Shown one piece after another: positions 35,801 to 46,024 of a DNA stretch of 48,667 nt. A program made the position numbers and the translations under genes. The stretch comes from Paracoccaceae bacterium (GTDB lineage Bacteria > Pseudomonadota > Alphaproteobacteria > Rhodobacterales > Rhodobacteraceae): NCBI GenBank assembly GCA_026709265.1, contig JAPOTI010000003.1:1-48667 (forward strand), written 5' to 3'. The notes under the pieces are model-generated. The model made no database searches. It saw only the letters and a list, made by a program, of their open reading frames with translations, and was not told the origin of the DNA. Within the stretch, counting starts at the first letter, position 1. The number at the start of each line of letters is the position of its first letter.

Positions 35801-36257
35801 AGGCTGTCCCTCATGTCAACAATGACATTTCATCTGCAGGGAAACAATCGCTGCTCCGGCACAGAACGTGACCATTATCATAAGATCACACCAGCGGCCA
35901 AAAGAGCTCGATAATGGCCCCCGTCGTATCAATTCATCCGTGTGAAAATGACACCCTGGCTTTTGCGGGATACCTGACATGACCGCAAGTTCATAAAATC
36001 CATACCGTGCCCCGCGGTCACTGTCTGTGCCAGAGCAGGGTCTGCCTGTCTGCGTTCAGTAGCCGAAGGAACCTGAATCACTTCCCGAGCCCATTCAGCG
36101 TGTTGGCACCATTGTCGAAGACACATCGACAGCGATTGATGATTCATTCACATCACCGTGTTTGAATACGGTCTTGGACTGACCAACGATCATTTATCAA
36201 ATTATTGACAAGAAGAAGCGGCGTGTTCAGTTGATGTGGGTTGATGGATAGACGATT
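35801..36257. other. Gap between acetoacetyl-CoA synthetase and tRNA-Cys
   Basis: This 457-base gap lies upstream of the acetoacetyl-CoA synthetase and downstream of tRNA-Cys. A minus-strand frame at 35929-36147 (72 codons) is open but has no family character. The segment next to the synthetase probably holds its promoter. I see no hairpin strong enough to call. Confidence 0.4.
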
Positions 36258-36331
36258 TGGAGGCGAGTACCGGATTTGAACCGGTGTACACGGATTTGCA
36301 GTCCGCTGCGTAACCACTCCGCCAACTCGCC
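36258..36331 (-). tRNA. tRNA-Cys (anticodon GCA)
   Basis: A complete 74-base cloverleaf on the minus strand. The 7-bp acceptor GGCGAGT pairs with ACTCGCC, the discriminator is T (U73, a cysteine identity element), and the CCA is encoded (36258-36260). The anticodon loop CTGCAAA gives GCA, and the T arm has GGTTCAAATCC. Confidence 0.96.
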
Positions 36332-36418
36332 ACAGCAGTTTTCTCTATACCTGTTCTCCACTTGATAACAAGCACAAATCAAGGATATCAGTCGCCGGGT
36401 AATCCTTCCCGAGCGCGA

Positions 36419-37324
36419 TCAAACGGGCAATCCGACCGGATCGTCTAATCCAAGTGATCGATGGCAAGCCGTCAACGTATTGGCCAGTAGACAGGCAATT
36501 GTCATGGGTCCGACACCGCCCGGTACCGGAGTAATCGCCCCGGCGTGACGACAGGCGGATTTGAAATCCACATCCCCAATCAGATTGGTTTTTCCGATGC
36601 CTTGCTGTCCTTCTGTCACCCGATTAATTCCCACATCAATTACAGTGGCCCCATGACCTATCCAGTCCCCCTGGATAAAATTCGGCTTTCCGACGGCAGC
36701 GACAAGAATATCAGCCTTCCTGCAGATCGCGGCGAGATCCTGGGTCTGGCTATGGGCGATGGTGACCGTGCAGTTCTCACGAAGCAACAGAGTTGCCATT
36801 GGCTTTCCCACGATATTCGAGCGACCGACAACAACTGCAGACAATCCAGACAGTGAACCATGGTGTCGGCGTAGCATCTGCAGGCAACCCAGTGGCGTAC
36901 AGGGAACAAGCGCCTTCTGGCCTACGGTCAAACGTCCGACATTGCTCACGGAAAACCCGTCGACATCCTTTTCAGGATCAATCGCGTTGATGACAGCATG
37001 CGCGTTGATATGTTCAGGCAGCGGCAGTTGAACAAGTATGCCATGCACCTCTCGATTCCTGTTCAGTTGACCAATCAACGACAAGAGATCCTTTTCGGCG
37101 ACATCCTCTTCCAGTTCGTACTTGAATGACGTCATGCCAACTTCTGCCGTCAGACGCGCCTTGCTGCGGACATAGACTTCGCTTGCCGGGTTCTGACCCA
37201 CAAGCACCACTGCGAGTCCAGGCTGAGTCTCATGTGACAATCCCCGCAGTTCCCGGACACCGTGCGCCACATCCCCACGAAGTTGCAGCGCCATTCCCTT
37301 GCCATCAATGAGTTCTGCACACAT
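36419..37324 (-). CDS. folD: Methylene-THF dehydrogenase/cyclohydrolase FolD
   Basis: FolD interconverts 5,10-methylene-THF and 10-formyl-THF, with NADP. The 301-residue product has the catalytic Lys55 in [24 protein letters not shown], the NADP loop [17 protein letters not shown], and the closing [19 protein letters not shown]. It can take the methylene-THF made by the sox operon further along the window. GGGG lies 7 bases before the ATG. The next gene upstream encodes a MOSC protein. Confidence 0.95.
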   Translation of the reverse strand: MCAELIDGKGMALQLRGDVAHGVRELRGLSHETQPGLAVVLVGQNPASEVYVRSKARLTAEVGMTSFKYELEEDVAEKDLLSLIGQLNRNREVHGILVQLPLPEHINAHAVINAIDPEKDVDGFSVSNVGRLTVGQKALVPCTPLGCLQMLRRHHGSLSGLSAVVVGRSNIVGKPMATLLLRENCTVTIAHSQTQDLAAICRKADILVAAVGKPNFIQGDWIGHGATVIDVGINRVTEGQQGIGKTNLIGDVDFKSACRHAGAITPVPGGVGPMTIACLLANTLTACHRSLGLDDPVGLPV

Positions 37325-37425
37325 TTCGATCCCCTTTTGCGGGCGACAATTGTCTGGCTATCAGGTTGTGTTGAACGCTGTGATCAACTGTCGCCACAAA
37401 TCTTATCGGTCCGCACTCATACGCA

Positions 37426-38022
37426 TCAGCATGTGATTGATTTCATGAACGGCCAAGATGGCTGTGACGGGACAAACAGTTTGACGCTGTCTCCACACCG
37501 AACCTGACCCTCTCGCTCAACCCATGCCAACACACCGCGGCGACGTGTTGCGGCTGATTTGAATCCACGGCCATCTCCCAAATTGGCTGCAGCGATTTCA
37601 CGTGCCGGCAGATGGCATGGCAGATTCTCCAGATCGACTGTGAGCGTCGCACCCCTTGAAAACTGGAGTCGGGAACTCGGGGGTATCAGCGTGAAATGCG
37701 GAATACCACGCAGGACAAAATTGGCGCCAAAAAAATGGGGGGCGAGTTGGTCCAATCCGATCAGTTCAGCAATCTCGGCGACGTCTTCCGTCGATACGAT
37801 ACTCAATTGTCGGACATTGCGAATCTCTGTGCCCTGCGCGTAGAGATTGTCCACGCGCGTGCAGGCTGGGCGAGTGAGCCCATGATGGTCATCGCAAGCC
37901 ATACCTTCAAACACAAGATCCACCGACTCCAGAGAATCCGAACACAAGGAGTCACTGCGATTCCTGACGGCACCGATCCAATCGACCGTGCCGACGCAAC
38001 CCGAATCGATCAAACCCTTCAT
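37426..38022 (-). CDS. MOSC domain protein
   Basis: A 198-residue protein of the MOSC (MoCo sulfurase C-terminal) group that stands alone in many alphaproteobacteria. Key segments are HHGLTRPACTRV, GTEIRNVRQLSIVSTED, FFGANFVLRGIPHFTLIPPS, and ENLPCHLPAREIA, which holds the conserved cysteine. MOSC proteins handle sulfur transfer or molybdenum cofactor chemistry; the substrate here is unknown. It follows the second ftsH by 25 bases on the same strand. Confidence 0.87.
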   Translation of the reverse strand: MKGLIDSGCVGTVDWIGAVRNRSDSLCSDSLESVDLVFEGMACDDHHGLTRPACTRVDNLYAQGTEIRNVRQLSIVSTEDVAEIAELIGLDQLAPHFFGANFVLRGIPHFTLIPPSSRLQFSRGATLTVDLENLPCHLPAREIAAANLGDGRGFKSAATRRRGVLAWVEREGQVRCGDSVKLFVPSQPSWPFMKSITC

Positions 38023-38046
38023 CGGACCATCATGACAGTTACGAAT

Positions 38047-39651
38047 TCATTTTCCACGTATCGCCGTACGGGTACCGCGATTCCCGGAACGGGGCACCAT
38101 AGTCGTGTTGCGTGGGATCACCTCAATGATGTTGGACGTCTGATCAGGTTCGACAAACGCTTTTCGGCCGACGCGAAGCGTCTGCCCCTCAATAACCCTC
38201 GTAATTTCATCTCCGGTCAAGGTCTCGTATTCCAACAACCCTTCTGCCAGCCTATCAAGTTCCTGCCGTCTTTCTGTCAGGATACCGATTGCCAAACTGT
38301 AGCCTTCATCAACGATACGCCGGACTTCGGCATCAATCATTTCTTCGGTTTCCGGACTTGCTGCGGCACCGGAATTCATTCCGGGGATTGGCCCCTGTTC
38401 GGCCGAATAATCTATCTTCCCAAGTTTTTCGGACATGCCGAATTTGGTCACCATCGCCCGGGCGATTCCCGTTGCCTGTTTGATATCCGATGCTGCGCCG
38501 GAAGTGACATTGTCTGTTCCAAACACCAGTTCCTCGGCTGCACGTCCGCCCATCGCCATGGCGATCTTTGACTTGTACTTGGCCTGTGTCACGGAAACTT
38601 CATCCCGGTCGGGCTGCGAATGCACCACGCCGAGTGCCAGTCCACGCGGAATGATTGTGACCTTGCGGATTGGATCATGTTGCGGGACATTCAAACCAAC
38701 AAGTGCATGTCCTGCCTCGTGGTAGGCCACCAACCGCCGGTCTTCATCGGTCATGACCAAGGACCGGCGCTCGGCACCAAGAATCACCTTGTCTTTCGCA
38801 TTCTCGAAATCTTCCATACCCACATGGGGTCGCCGCACCCGCGCCGCCAGAAGGGCGGCCTCGTTCACCAGATTTGCGAGATCAGCACCAGAAAAACCCG
38901 GTGTGCCCCTGGCGATGCTGCTCAAGTCCACATCTGGCCCCAACGCAACCTTGCGTCCATGAACACGGAGAATTTTCTCCCGTCCCTTGAGGTCAGGAAC
39001 CGGGACCACCACCTGACGGTCAAAGCGACCGGGACGGAGTAATGCCTTGTCCAATACGTCCGGGCGATTGGTCGCGGCAATGATCACCACGCCATCGTTG
39101 GATTCAAAGCCATCCATTTCGACAAGCAATTGATTCAGGGTTTGCTCACGCTCATCGTTACCACCGCCATAGCCAACTCCGCGGGCCCGCCCCACCGCAT
39201 CAATTTCGTCAATAAAGACAATGCAGGGAGCATTCTTTTTCGCCTGGTTGAACATATCGCGCACGCGAGAAGCACCAACGCCCACAAACATCTGCACAAA
39301 ATCTGAACCCGAAATGCTAAAGAAGGGGACCCTTGCCTCACCAGCGATGGCACGCGCCAACAATGTCTTGCCTGTACCAGGTGGCCCGATGAGTAATGCA
39401 CCCTTGGGAATCTTGCCCCCCAGTGATGAAAATCGCTCGGGCTGGCGCAAGAATTCGACAATCTCCTCGAGTTCTTCCTTGGCCTCGTCAATACCCGCGA
39501 CATCGGCGAAAGTCGCGCCAACACGATCCTCTGTCAGAAGCTTTGCGGGTGAACGTCCCACCCCCAATAGACCACCCGGACCCCCCGCCTGTTTACGGAC
39601 AAAATATATCATCGCCAGAAACAGCAGCAGAGCTATAAGCAGACCTGGCAT
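38047..39651 (-). CDS. ftsH: Second FtsH protease, N-terminally truncated
   Basis: A tandem paralogue of the full FtsH upstream, 534 residues. It keeps the second membrane helix ([20 protein letters not shown]), Walker A GPPGTGKT (89-96), Walker B IVFIDEID, the second region of homology RPGRFDRQ, the zinc motif HEAGH (311-315) and the likely third ligand Asp389 in SGAASDI. The first helix and nearly all of the periplasmic domain are missing. In-frame sequence before the ATG still reads like the end of that domain but soon meets stops. The pore region reads FVQMFVGVG, where the neighbour has FVEMFVGVG. The ATG overlaps the stop of a short upstream frame (TAATG). Confidence 0.85.
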   Translation of the reverse strand: MPGLLIALLLFLAMIYFVRKQAGGPGGLLGVGRSPAKLLTEDRVGATFADVAGIDEAKEELEEIVEFLRQPERFSSLGGKIPKGALLIGPPGTGKTLLARAIAGEARVPFFSISGSDFVQMFVGVGASRVRDMFNQAKKNAPCIVFIDEIDAVGRARGVGYGGGNDEREQTLNQLLVEMDGFESNDGVVIIAATNRPDVLDKALLRPGRFDRQVVVPVPDLKGREKILRVHGRKVALGPDVDLSSIARGTPGFSGADLANLVNEAALLAARVRRPHVGMEDFENAKDKVILGAERRSLVMTDEDRRLVAYHEAGHALVGLNVPQHDPIRKVTIIPRGLALGVVHSQPDRDEVSVTQAKYKSKIAMAMGGRAAEELVFGTDNVTSGAASDIKQATGIARAMVTKFGMSEKLGKIDYSAEQGPIPGMNSGAAASPETEEMIDAEVRRIVDEGYSLAIGILTERRQELDRLAEGLLEYETLTGDEITRVIEGQTLRVGRKAFVEPDQTSNIIEVIPRNTTMVPRSGNRGTRTAIRGK

Positions 39652-39788
39652 TATCGGACGTCCCGGGACTGATGGCGGATCAACATCGTCTGAATCAAGA
39701 CCTGCGCACCCTTTTCAGTCGCCTCACGAATGGCCGCGCACATCGTCGCCCGGACCGCATGGCCATAGCCAATTCCACGCCCGACCAT
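39651..39788 (-). pseudogene. Short frame before the second ftsH, possible periplasmic-domain remnant
   Basis: A 45-residue frame starting at the ATG at 39788, 12 bases after GGAGG, and ending in TAA at the second ftsH start (TAATG). Its [11 protein letters not shown] could be a piece of an FtsH periplasmic domain. Shifting to the ftsH frame at AAAGGGT (minus-strand reading, 39714-39708) would continue as [19 protein letters not shown] and then the ftsH methionine. That heptamer fits the X XXY YYZ slip pattern. A one-base deletion in a decaying N-terminus is the simpler reading. Confidence 0.4.
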
Positions 39789-39813
39789 TTCAGAACTGAT
39801 CCTCCCTGACCGA

Positions 39814-41727
39814 TCATGTGGGATTGGGTTCCAGCTGGCTACCCGCCTTGCCAGCATCGGGGCGCGGCATTTTTGGAATGGAGGTCAACCGACTTGTATG
39901 ATCCATCTTGCCATCATCCGAATCATTGCGATCGATCGCCTCACCTTGCAGGATCCGGGTGATTTCTTCGCCCGTGAGGGTTTCGTATTCCAGTAACCCC
40001 TCGGCCAACCTCACCAGATCTGCGTCTTTTTCCTGCAATATCGACTTCGCCTTGTCGTAACCCCATTCACAGATGCGGCGCACTTCGGAATCGATAGCTT
40101 CCTGTGTTGCAGGACTGACTGACGGGCCTTGGTTGAGCGGCCCTAGATAGGTATCTGTTTCTTGGGCATAGTCGATATTTCCCAGCTTGTCTGACATTCC
40201 AAACTGCGTCACCATTGCGCGGGCAATGCGGGTCACCTGTTTGATGTCAGATGCGGCGCCAGACGTTACATTGTCAGCCCCGAACTTGATCTCCTCTGCA
40301 GCCTTGCCGCCCATCGCCATGGCAATTTTCGACATGTATTTTGTGTAGGTGACCGATAACTGATCGCGTTCGGGAAGTGACAAAACAAGACCAAGAGCAC
40401 GGCCACGCGGGATAATCGTCGCCTTATGTATCGGGTCATGCTGGGGCATGTTCATCCCGACAATTGCGTGACCCGCCTCATGATAGGCCGTCAGTTTCTT
40501 CTCATCCTCCGTCATGACAAGTGATCTGCGCTCAGATCCCATCATGACCTTGTCCTTGGCGTTCTCAAAATCCTCCATGGTCACATAGCTGCGACCGACA
40601 CGCGCCGCCAGCAAAGCCGCCTCGTTCACGAGATTGGCAAGATCCGCCCCGGAAAATCCCGGGGTCCCACGCGCAATGATTTTCAAATCAACATCCGGTC
40701 CAATCTTGACCTTGCGCGCATGCACTTCGAGAACTTTCTCCCGCCCACCGACATCAGGATTCGGAACTTCAACTTGACGGTCAAATCGTCCCGGTCTGAG
40801 CAGTGCTGGATCGAGAACATCGGGGCGGTTGGTGGCTGCAACGATAATGACGGCATCATTGGGCTCAAACCCGTCCATTTCCACCAGCAACTGATTGAGT
40901 GTCTGCTCACGCTCATCATTACCTCCGCCGATCCCGATTCCACGCGATCGACCGACAGCATCGATTTCGTCGATGAAGACGATGCAGGGGGAGTTGCGCT
41001 TCGCCTGTTCAAACATGTCTCGGACACGCGACGCGCCAACGCCAACAAACATTTCCACAAAATCTGAACCGGAAATTGAGAAGAACGGAACACCGGCCTC
41101 GCCGGCAATGGCCCGGGCCAGCAAGGTTTTCCCCGTACCTGGCGAGCCGACGAGCAAGGCACCGGTGGGTATTCTACCCCCGAGTTTAGAGAATTTTGCC
41201 GGATCACGCAGGAAATCGACAATTTCCTCGAGTTCTTCCTTCGCTTCATCGATACCGGCGACATCGGCAAAGGTCACCTGTTCCTGGCGTTCATTCAAGA
41301 GTCGAGCCTTCGATTTGCCGAATCCCAAGGCCCCCCGTCCACCCCCTTGCATCCGGTTCATGAAGAAGAACCAGATAGCGATCAGGATAATGAAGGGAAG
41401 CAACGGTCCGATAATGGACATGAATCCACTCGGATCCTGTGATTTCGCGTCAATCTCAACATCGTTGGCCAGTAGAAAGGATGTCACGTCCACTTCGCGC
41501 GGGCGGATGCTCGAGAACTGGCTGCCATCGGATTGCCGTGCAATGATCGTTTCGCCATCCAGCAATACGGCCTCGACATCACCTGCCTCCACGCGTTCAT
41601 AAAATGCCGACAGTGGCAGATTTGACTGCGCCGTCATGCTTCGACCATTGGTGAAAACATTGAACAGGACGATCACGAGGACAAAAAGTCCGCCCCAAAG
41701 TATAAAATTCTTCAGATGTTTTCCCAA
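39814..41727 (-). CDS. ftsH: ATP-dependent zinc metalloprotease FtsH
   Basis: FtsH is the membrane-anchored AAA protease that degrades misfolded membrane proteins and regulators. The 637-residue product starts at the TTG at 41727, six bases after CGGAGGG, which gives the usual start [20 protein letters not shown] (helix 1). A periplasmic domain and helix 2 ([19 protein letters not shown]) follow, then Walker A GSPGTGKT, Walker B IVFIDEID, pore motif [14 protein letters not shown] and SGAASDI. It lies downstream of tilS in the standard order. A truncated paralogue follows. Confidence 0.95.
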   Translation of the reverse strand: MGKHLKNFILWGGLFVLVIVLFNVFTNGRSMTAQSNLPLSAFYERVEAGDVEAVLLDGETIIARQSDGSQFSSIRPREVDVTSFLLANDVEIDAKSQDPSGFMSIIGPLLPFIILIAIWFFFMNRMQGGGRGALGFGKSKARLLNERQEQVTFADVAGIDEAKEELEEIVDFLRDPAKFSKLGGRIPTGALLVGSPGTGKTLLARAIAGEAGVPFFSISGSDFVEMFVGVGASRVRDMFEQAKRNSPCIVFIDEIDAVGRSRGIGIGGGNDEREQTLNQLLVEMDGFEPNDAVIIVAATNRPDVLDPALLRPGRFDRQVEVPNPDVGGREKVLEVHARKVKIGPDVDLKIIARGTPGFSGADLANLVNEAALLAARVGRSYVTMEDFENAKDKVMMGSERRSLVMTEDEKKLTAYHEAGHAIVGMNMPQHDPIHKATIIPRGRALGLVLSLPERDQLSVTYTKYMSKIAMAMGGKAAEEIKFGADNVTSGAASDIKQVTRIARAMVTQFGMSDKLGNIDYAQETDTYLGPLNQGPSVSPATQEAIDSEVRRICEWGYDKAKSILQEKDADLVRLAEGLLEYETLTGEEITRILQGEAIDRNDSDDGKMDHTSRLTSIPKMPRPDAGKAGSQLEPNPT

Positions 41728-41814
41728 GGGGAACCCTCCGGCATTCACCCGGCCCAGTCAAGCGTGTTTGTACCCTTCGCTTTCACTGCAATGTAGTGGC
41801 CATCTGCAACCAAT

Positions 41815-43035
41815 TCAACTTGCTTGTGAAAATCTCCCCCAGCAAGGACCGTGGTTACAATATTCAAAGATCCATTCCGTGCGAATCCCGGCAAAAGGTG
41901 AGGCCCAAAGCTCGCCATCCAGCCACAGTGCAGGTGTCGACATGAATCGATCTCGCCCGGCAGAGCCAAGACCGGCAATTACGCAACCCGATGGTGGGTC
42001 AGATTTCTGCAACCGCCATCGACCGTCCCAGACTTCCAGCGCATCAACTGGCGGGCCGCAAGCGGCGAATTCCCGCATTACCAGAAATCCACCCGCGCTC
42101 ATGGGTGTCAAGATACAACCCGAAATCGTGGTTGTGAATCGTTGTACCCTCTCCAGAGCATTCATCAGGGAAGTGTATCGTGGGCGGTACTCACGGCCCG
42201 AAACAGCCCGTAGAGCGTCTGCGGCAAGTCGCATGCGCGTATCCAAAGGGAACTGCCAGAACTGATCATTGAAGAGAACTTCGCCAAGCGACGTCCGAAC
42301 AGCGCACGTCCGTGCGGCATGATTGGCCGCCTGTTCAAGCACCTTTCGGGCTTCCTGCATACGCGCTGAGGTGGCCACGAGGCGGTTTGTCGACAGGCCA
42401 AGTTTTGAAGATTGACCAAGAAGTTGACGAAACTTGGCCCGATCGAAGTTCAAATTTTCGTTGCTCGGATCATCCGCCCAGGCAAGACCTCTTTTACAAA
42501 GATATGCCCGAAGAGATTTTCTCCTCGTTCTGAGCAGTGGGCGCAACCAAAGAGTGTCATGTCTCTCGAGTTCCATCGGCATGGCGCTCAGTCCATCGAC
42601 ACCCGAGCCGCGGGCAAGATTCATCAACACAGTTTCCGCCTGGTCGTCCGCTGTGTGGGCAAGAGCTACCGATGGAATCCCATTCGACTTCGCCCAGTCT
42701 GCAATCAGTCGATAACGAGCCCGCCGTGCTTGGTCTTGAAGATTGCCCCTTTTTGTCGGATTCCAATGCAGCAATGTGTGATCAATTGACAATCGCTGCG
42801 ACGTCGCCGCAGCAATAGCATGTTCCTGTTGCGCCTCCGGCCGGATCCCGTGATCAACAGTCACCGCTGAGAGGCGAATTCCGCTCATAACGCTCCATTC
42901 AGACAACAGTGACAAGAGTGCAATCGAATCGCCACCACCTGAAACCGCCACCGCGAGATGCACGCCATCTCCGAGAGCAAAACGGTGCTCGAAAGAATGG
43001 AAAAGATCACGCTTGCTGTTGTCTTTCAACCGCAC
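41815..43035 (-). CDS. tilS: tRNA(Ile)-lysidine synthetase TilS
   Basis: TilS modifies C34 of the AUA-reading tRNA-Ile to lysidine. The 406-residue product has the PP-loop SGGGDS at residues 32-37, followed by TVDHGIRPEAQQEHA and LAHTADDQAETVLMNLARGSG, then a C-terminal part with LRRAYLC-like helices. The start is a GTG that overlaps the cpoB stop by 10 bases, so translation is probably coupled. The order cpoB-tilS-ftsH is typical. Confidence 0.93.
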   Translation of the reverse strand: MRLKDNSKRDLFHSFEHRFALGDGVHLAVAVSGGGDSIALLSLLSEWSVMSGIRLSAVTVDHGIRPEAQQEHAIAAATSQRLSIDHTLLHWNPTKRGNLQDQARRARYRLIADWAKSNGIPSVALAHTADDQAETVLMNLARGSGVDGLSAMPMELERHDTLWLRPLLRTRRKSLRAYLCKRGLAWADDPSNENLNFDRAKFRQLLGQSSKLGLSTNRLVATSARMQEARKVLEQAANHAARTCAVRTSLGEVLFNDQFWQFPLDTRMRLAADALRAVSGREYRPRYTSLMNALERVQRFTTTISGCILTPMSAGGFLVMREFAACGPPVDALEVWDGRWRLQKSDPPSGCVIAGLGSAGRDRFMSTPALWLDGELWASPFAGIRTEWIFEYCNHGPCWGRFSQAS

Positions 43036-43925
43036 TCCAGCTCAACGAACTTAGAATCTGCAAGCCCGGCTTCTCCGGAACCGGGAAACATCTCACCAAC
43101 ATGCTGTATAATTTCGCAGGCCTCAACCTGCCGGTCGAGCATTGCGAGGCTTTCGCCCAGTCGCAAGAGTGCTTTCGGTGCCATGGGTCCTGATTGATTC
43201 TTGTTGAAAGCGTTGAAGAATGCAATGCCCGCGGCTTGCCAATCCTCGGCATGAATCAGTGTTTCGCCAAGATAATAATATGCTTCACTCACATAACTGC
43301 CATCCGGGTACGCCGTGATCAGGTTATTCAGCCGCTCCCGCGCGCCCTCCATATCACGGTTCTGGTAGCTCTGAAACGCTTCCTGGAACTGCTGCTGCTC
43401 GAGAGATGACAGGTCGGCAACTATCACTGTCTCATCTGCACTTTGCACGGGCAACTCATCGGGCTCCTCACCCAGCGGTCTGCCCGGTGAAAGCAGGGAT
43501 AAGTCCGTCCCCGCAATCTCAGCGAGGGTGAATTCCAAGTCACGGATCTGGTTGTTTCCGTCAGCCGCAATACGCAGGATTCGAAATTCCAGCTCTTCAA
43601 TTTTGGAAATTGCAATCCGCAACTCCTCCTCCAAACCGTCAAGTCGTTGTCGCGCAGAAAGAACCGAAATTTCAACATGTTGAAGGGCCGCCTCATCCCT
43701 GCCGGGGGTAACAGGGATCAACTCAGCGCGCAAGGTTGCCATCTGACCATAGAGTTGCAGCAGTTGACTGCGGATGTCCGCCAGTCTTTCCTGTGTCTCC
43801 ATCGCCGGCGGCACATTTGGAGTCTCATCCGAGTCATCAGCTTCCGGCAGCTGTGCGAGACCTGGCCAAACCGGCAACAACAGCAAGGATGCGATGATGC
43901 CGAGAAGCTTGATGCGTGTGTGCAT
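43026..43925 (-). CDS. cpoB: Cell division coordinator CpoB (YbgF)
   Basis: CpoB links peptidoglycan synthesis to Tol-Pal driven outer membrane constriction. The 299-residue product begins with a signal peptide (RIKLLGIIASLLLLPVWPGLA, cleavage near LAQ). A coiled-coil region follows (MATLRAELIPV and AISKIEELEFRI), then TPR-type repeats: FQEAFQSYQNRDMEGARERL, SEAYYYLGETLIHAEDWQAA and APKALLRLGESLAML. The ATG follows the pal stop directly (TAAATG). Confidence 0.92.
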   Translation of the reverse strand: MHTRIKLLGIIASLLLLPVWPGLAQLPEADDSDETPNVPPAMETQERLADIRSQLLQLYGQMATLRAELIPVTPGRDEAALQHVEISVLSARQRLDGLEEELRIAISKIEELEFRILRIAADGNNQIRDLEFTLAEIAGTDLSLLSPGRPLGEEPDELPVQSADETVIVADLSSLEQQQFQEAFQSYQNRDMEGARERLNNLITAYPDGSYVSEAYYYLGETLIHAEDWQAAGIAFFNAFNKNQSGPMAPKALLRLGESLAMLDRQVEACEIIQHVGEMFPGSGEAGLADSKFVELECG

Positions 43926-44447
43926 TTACCCGCCAGATTCCCTTTCGACAACTGAGACGGAACGGCGGTTTTTTGACCAGCAAGTCTCTGAAGAGCAGAC
44001 GGCCACTGGACGTTCCTTGCCATAGGTGACAGTTGCGAGACGGATATCCGCGACACCCAGATCAGTCAGAAAGGACTTCACGGCCGCCGCACGGCGTGCA
44101 CCCAATGCGAGGTTATATTCACGGGTTCCCTGTTCATCGGCATGACCCTCAACCAAAACCGAATATTCTGTGTTTTGATTCAGCCATTGTGCCTGTTGTC
44201 TCAACACGGCTGCGGAATCCTCCGAAATCACACTCTGATCAACCTCAAAATAGACCGTGTTGCCAATGAGTTCGGTGAAATATTCCGGCGAGTCAGGTTC
44301 GTAATTCTGCAACTCAGCCTGCCCAATACCACCACCACTACCAAGCCCACCAGAAGCGTTCCCGGCAACGCCCGTATCAAGCACATCGCCGGAGCATGCC
44401 ACCAATGCAGCAAGCGACACAAGCGAGACCATCACCTTCAATTTCAT
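43926..44447 (-). CDS. pal: Peptidoglycan-associated lipoprotein Pal
   Basis: Pal tethers the outer membrane to peptidoglycan and is the final partner of the Tol machinery. The 173-residue product has a lipobox, AALVACSG (lipidated Cys about residue 19), then a glycine-rich linker (GNASGGLGSGGGIGQ). The OmpA-like domain follows: TVYFEVDQSVIS, VLVEGHADEQGTREYNLALG and RRAAAVKSFL. GAGAGG precedes the ATG. It is separated from tolB by 242 bases that contain two hairpins. Confidence 0.95.
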   Translation of the reverse strand: MKLKVMVSLVSLAALVACSGDVLDTGVAGNASGGLGSGGGIGQAELQNYEPDSPEYFTELIGNTVYFEVDQSVISEDSAAVLRQQAQWLNQNTEYSVLVEGHADEQGTREYNLALGARRAAAVKSFLTDLGVADIRLATVTYGKERPVAVCSSETCWSKNRRSVSVVERESGG

Positions 44448-44577
44448 CCGACTGCCTCTCTGTTGACATTGTTGTTTGCGTTCAAACTAGTTGTTAAGCC
44501 AAAAAAGTAAAGTGATTTTTGTATGATTATCTCACTTCAATCCCATATTGAGCACGGCAATACATCTTGCCCTGAAA

Positions 44578-44628
44578 CCGTCACTGCGTTGACGGGTTGA
44601 ATGACCGTAACGGCTGTCTGTCGTTACG
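44578..44628 (-). repeat. Tandem hairpins between tolB and pal
   Basis: Two perfect inverted repeats lie in the tolB-pal gap: CGTAACG (44606-44612) / CGTTACG (44622-44628) with a 9-base loop, and CCGTCA (44578-44583) / TGACGG (44590-44595) with a 6-base loop. On the minus strand the second stem is followed by TTTCAGG. They could end or slow transcription after tolB, or protect the upstream message. An AT-rich stretch (about 44500-44530) before pal could hold its own promoter. Confidence 0.5.
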
Positions 44629-44689
44629 TGTATCCCTTTCCACAAAACCCAATGAAGCCGGTTGACAATGAGCCTGACTCACTGATGGA

Positions 44690-46024
44690 TTAACGGCGGA
44701 TTGGCGACCAGGACGGGTCAGAGCCGAATTGCGGCGTGTTGATGCGCCTGAGATTGCGACCGTAAACATCCACCGAATAGATTGATGGCCCGCCCAATTC
44801 CCCAGGCTCCTCACGGAAGAACATAAGATTGCGACCGTTGGGTGACCATGTCGGGCCTTCATCGAGAAATGACGCGGTGAGTATTCGCTCATCACTGCCG
44901 TCGGCGCGCATGACGCCAATATGAAATCGGCCGCGATACTGTTTGGTGAAGGCAATATAATCGCCTGTGGGTGACCAGACAGGGGTTCCGTAACGCCCCT
45001 CTCCAAAGCTGATCCGCCGCGGCTCACCGTCGCGTGCGCGCATGATGTAAATCTGTTGTCTGCGGCTTCGGTCGGACTCAAATGCAATCCAGTTGCCATC
45101 GGGTGATACCGAAGGTGCCGTGTCGATCGCCGCGCTGCTGGTTAATCGTCGGACCTTACGGCTGCCCAGTTCGACCTCAAAAATGTCTGTGTTCCCATCA
45201 ATCGTGAGCGACAATACAACCTTCCCACCGTCAGGGAAGAACCGGGGTGCAAAGGCCATATCAGGATTTTGCAGGACCGCCTGTCTGGCTCCAGTCCGCA
45301 AATTGAGCAAGTAGACACTTGGTGTGCCAGTTTCGTAAGATGTGTAGATCAGAAGCCCGCCATCTGGAGAGAATCGTGGAGCGAGGACAATGTCCGTACC
45401 GTCGGTGAGTGCACGCGCGTTGGCACCGTCATAGTCCATTATTGCGAGTTGCTTAATTCGATTCCCTTTTGCACCGGATTCCGAGATGAATGCCACTTGA
45501 GAGTCGAAATAAGGTAACTCGCCAGTGATTCTCTGGTAAATTGAATCAGCAATCTTGTGGGCAACGCGTCGCCAACTGCCAACATCCGAGGTAAACCGTA
45601 CACCCTTGCCAAATTCAGACTCCGCAAAAACATCGAATAGCCGGAAATTCACTTCGATGACATCGTTTGCGGTGACCACAGAACCTGCAATTAATGCCTG
45701 CGCATTGATTGCCCTCCAGTCAGCGAAGCGAATACGTGAATCCGCTCCGGTGTCCGAGGACAGATAAGCGTCTGGCGAGATACGACGAAACAGACCTGTC
45801 CCCGTCAGGTCGTCGACGATGACCGCGGTGATCCGACTGGCGAGTTCACGATCGCCGGGGTTACCGACCGAAAATGTTGGCAGAGCAATCGGCATCGGTT
45901 CAATCACACCTTCGGTGATCACGATACGAAGCGGCACACGTTGCTCCTGAGCCCTGACATGCTCTGCCGCAAAGACCAGAGTTGCCACCAATACAACTGT
46001 TGTCCAAATACGTGCCATCATCAT
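44690..46024 (-). CDS. tolB: Tol-Pal system beta propeller protein TolB
   Basis: TolB is the periplasmic shuttle between Pal and TolA. The 444-residue product starts with a signal peptide ([21 protein letters not shown]). An N-terminal alpha/beta domain follows ([16 protein letters not shown]), then repeated WD40-like blades: [40 protein letters not shown] and [16 protein letters not shown]. The start overlaps the tolA stop (ATGA), and ATG codons two and three further in are equally usable. Confidence 0.95.
   Translation of the reverse strand: MMMARIWTTVVLVATLVFAAEHVRAQEQRVPLRIVITEGVIEPMPIALPTFSVGNPGDRELASRITAVIVDDLTGTGLFRRISPDAYLSSDTGADSRIRFADWRAINAQALIAGSVVTANDVIEVNFRLFDVFAESEFGKGVRFTSDVGSWRRVAHKIADSIYQRITGELPYFDSQVAFISESGAKGNRIKQLAIMDYDGANARALTDGTDIVLAPRFSPDGGLLIYTSYETGTPSVYLLNLRTGARQAVLQNPDMAFAPRFFPDGGKVVLSLTIDGNTDIFEVELGSRKVRRLTSSAAIDTAPSVSPDGNWIAFESDRSRRQQIYIMRARDGEPRRISFGEGRYGTPVWSPTGDYIAFTKQYRGRFHIGVMRADGSDERILTASFLDEGPTWSPNGRNLMFFREEPGELGGPSIYSVDVYGRNLRRINTPQFGSDPSWSPIRR

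Noticed and set aside
35929-36147. Minus-strand frame of 72 codons upstream of the acetoacetyl-CoA synthetase
   Set aside because: No recognisable family, no strong ribosome site. Left as part of an unresolved gap.
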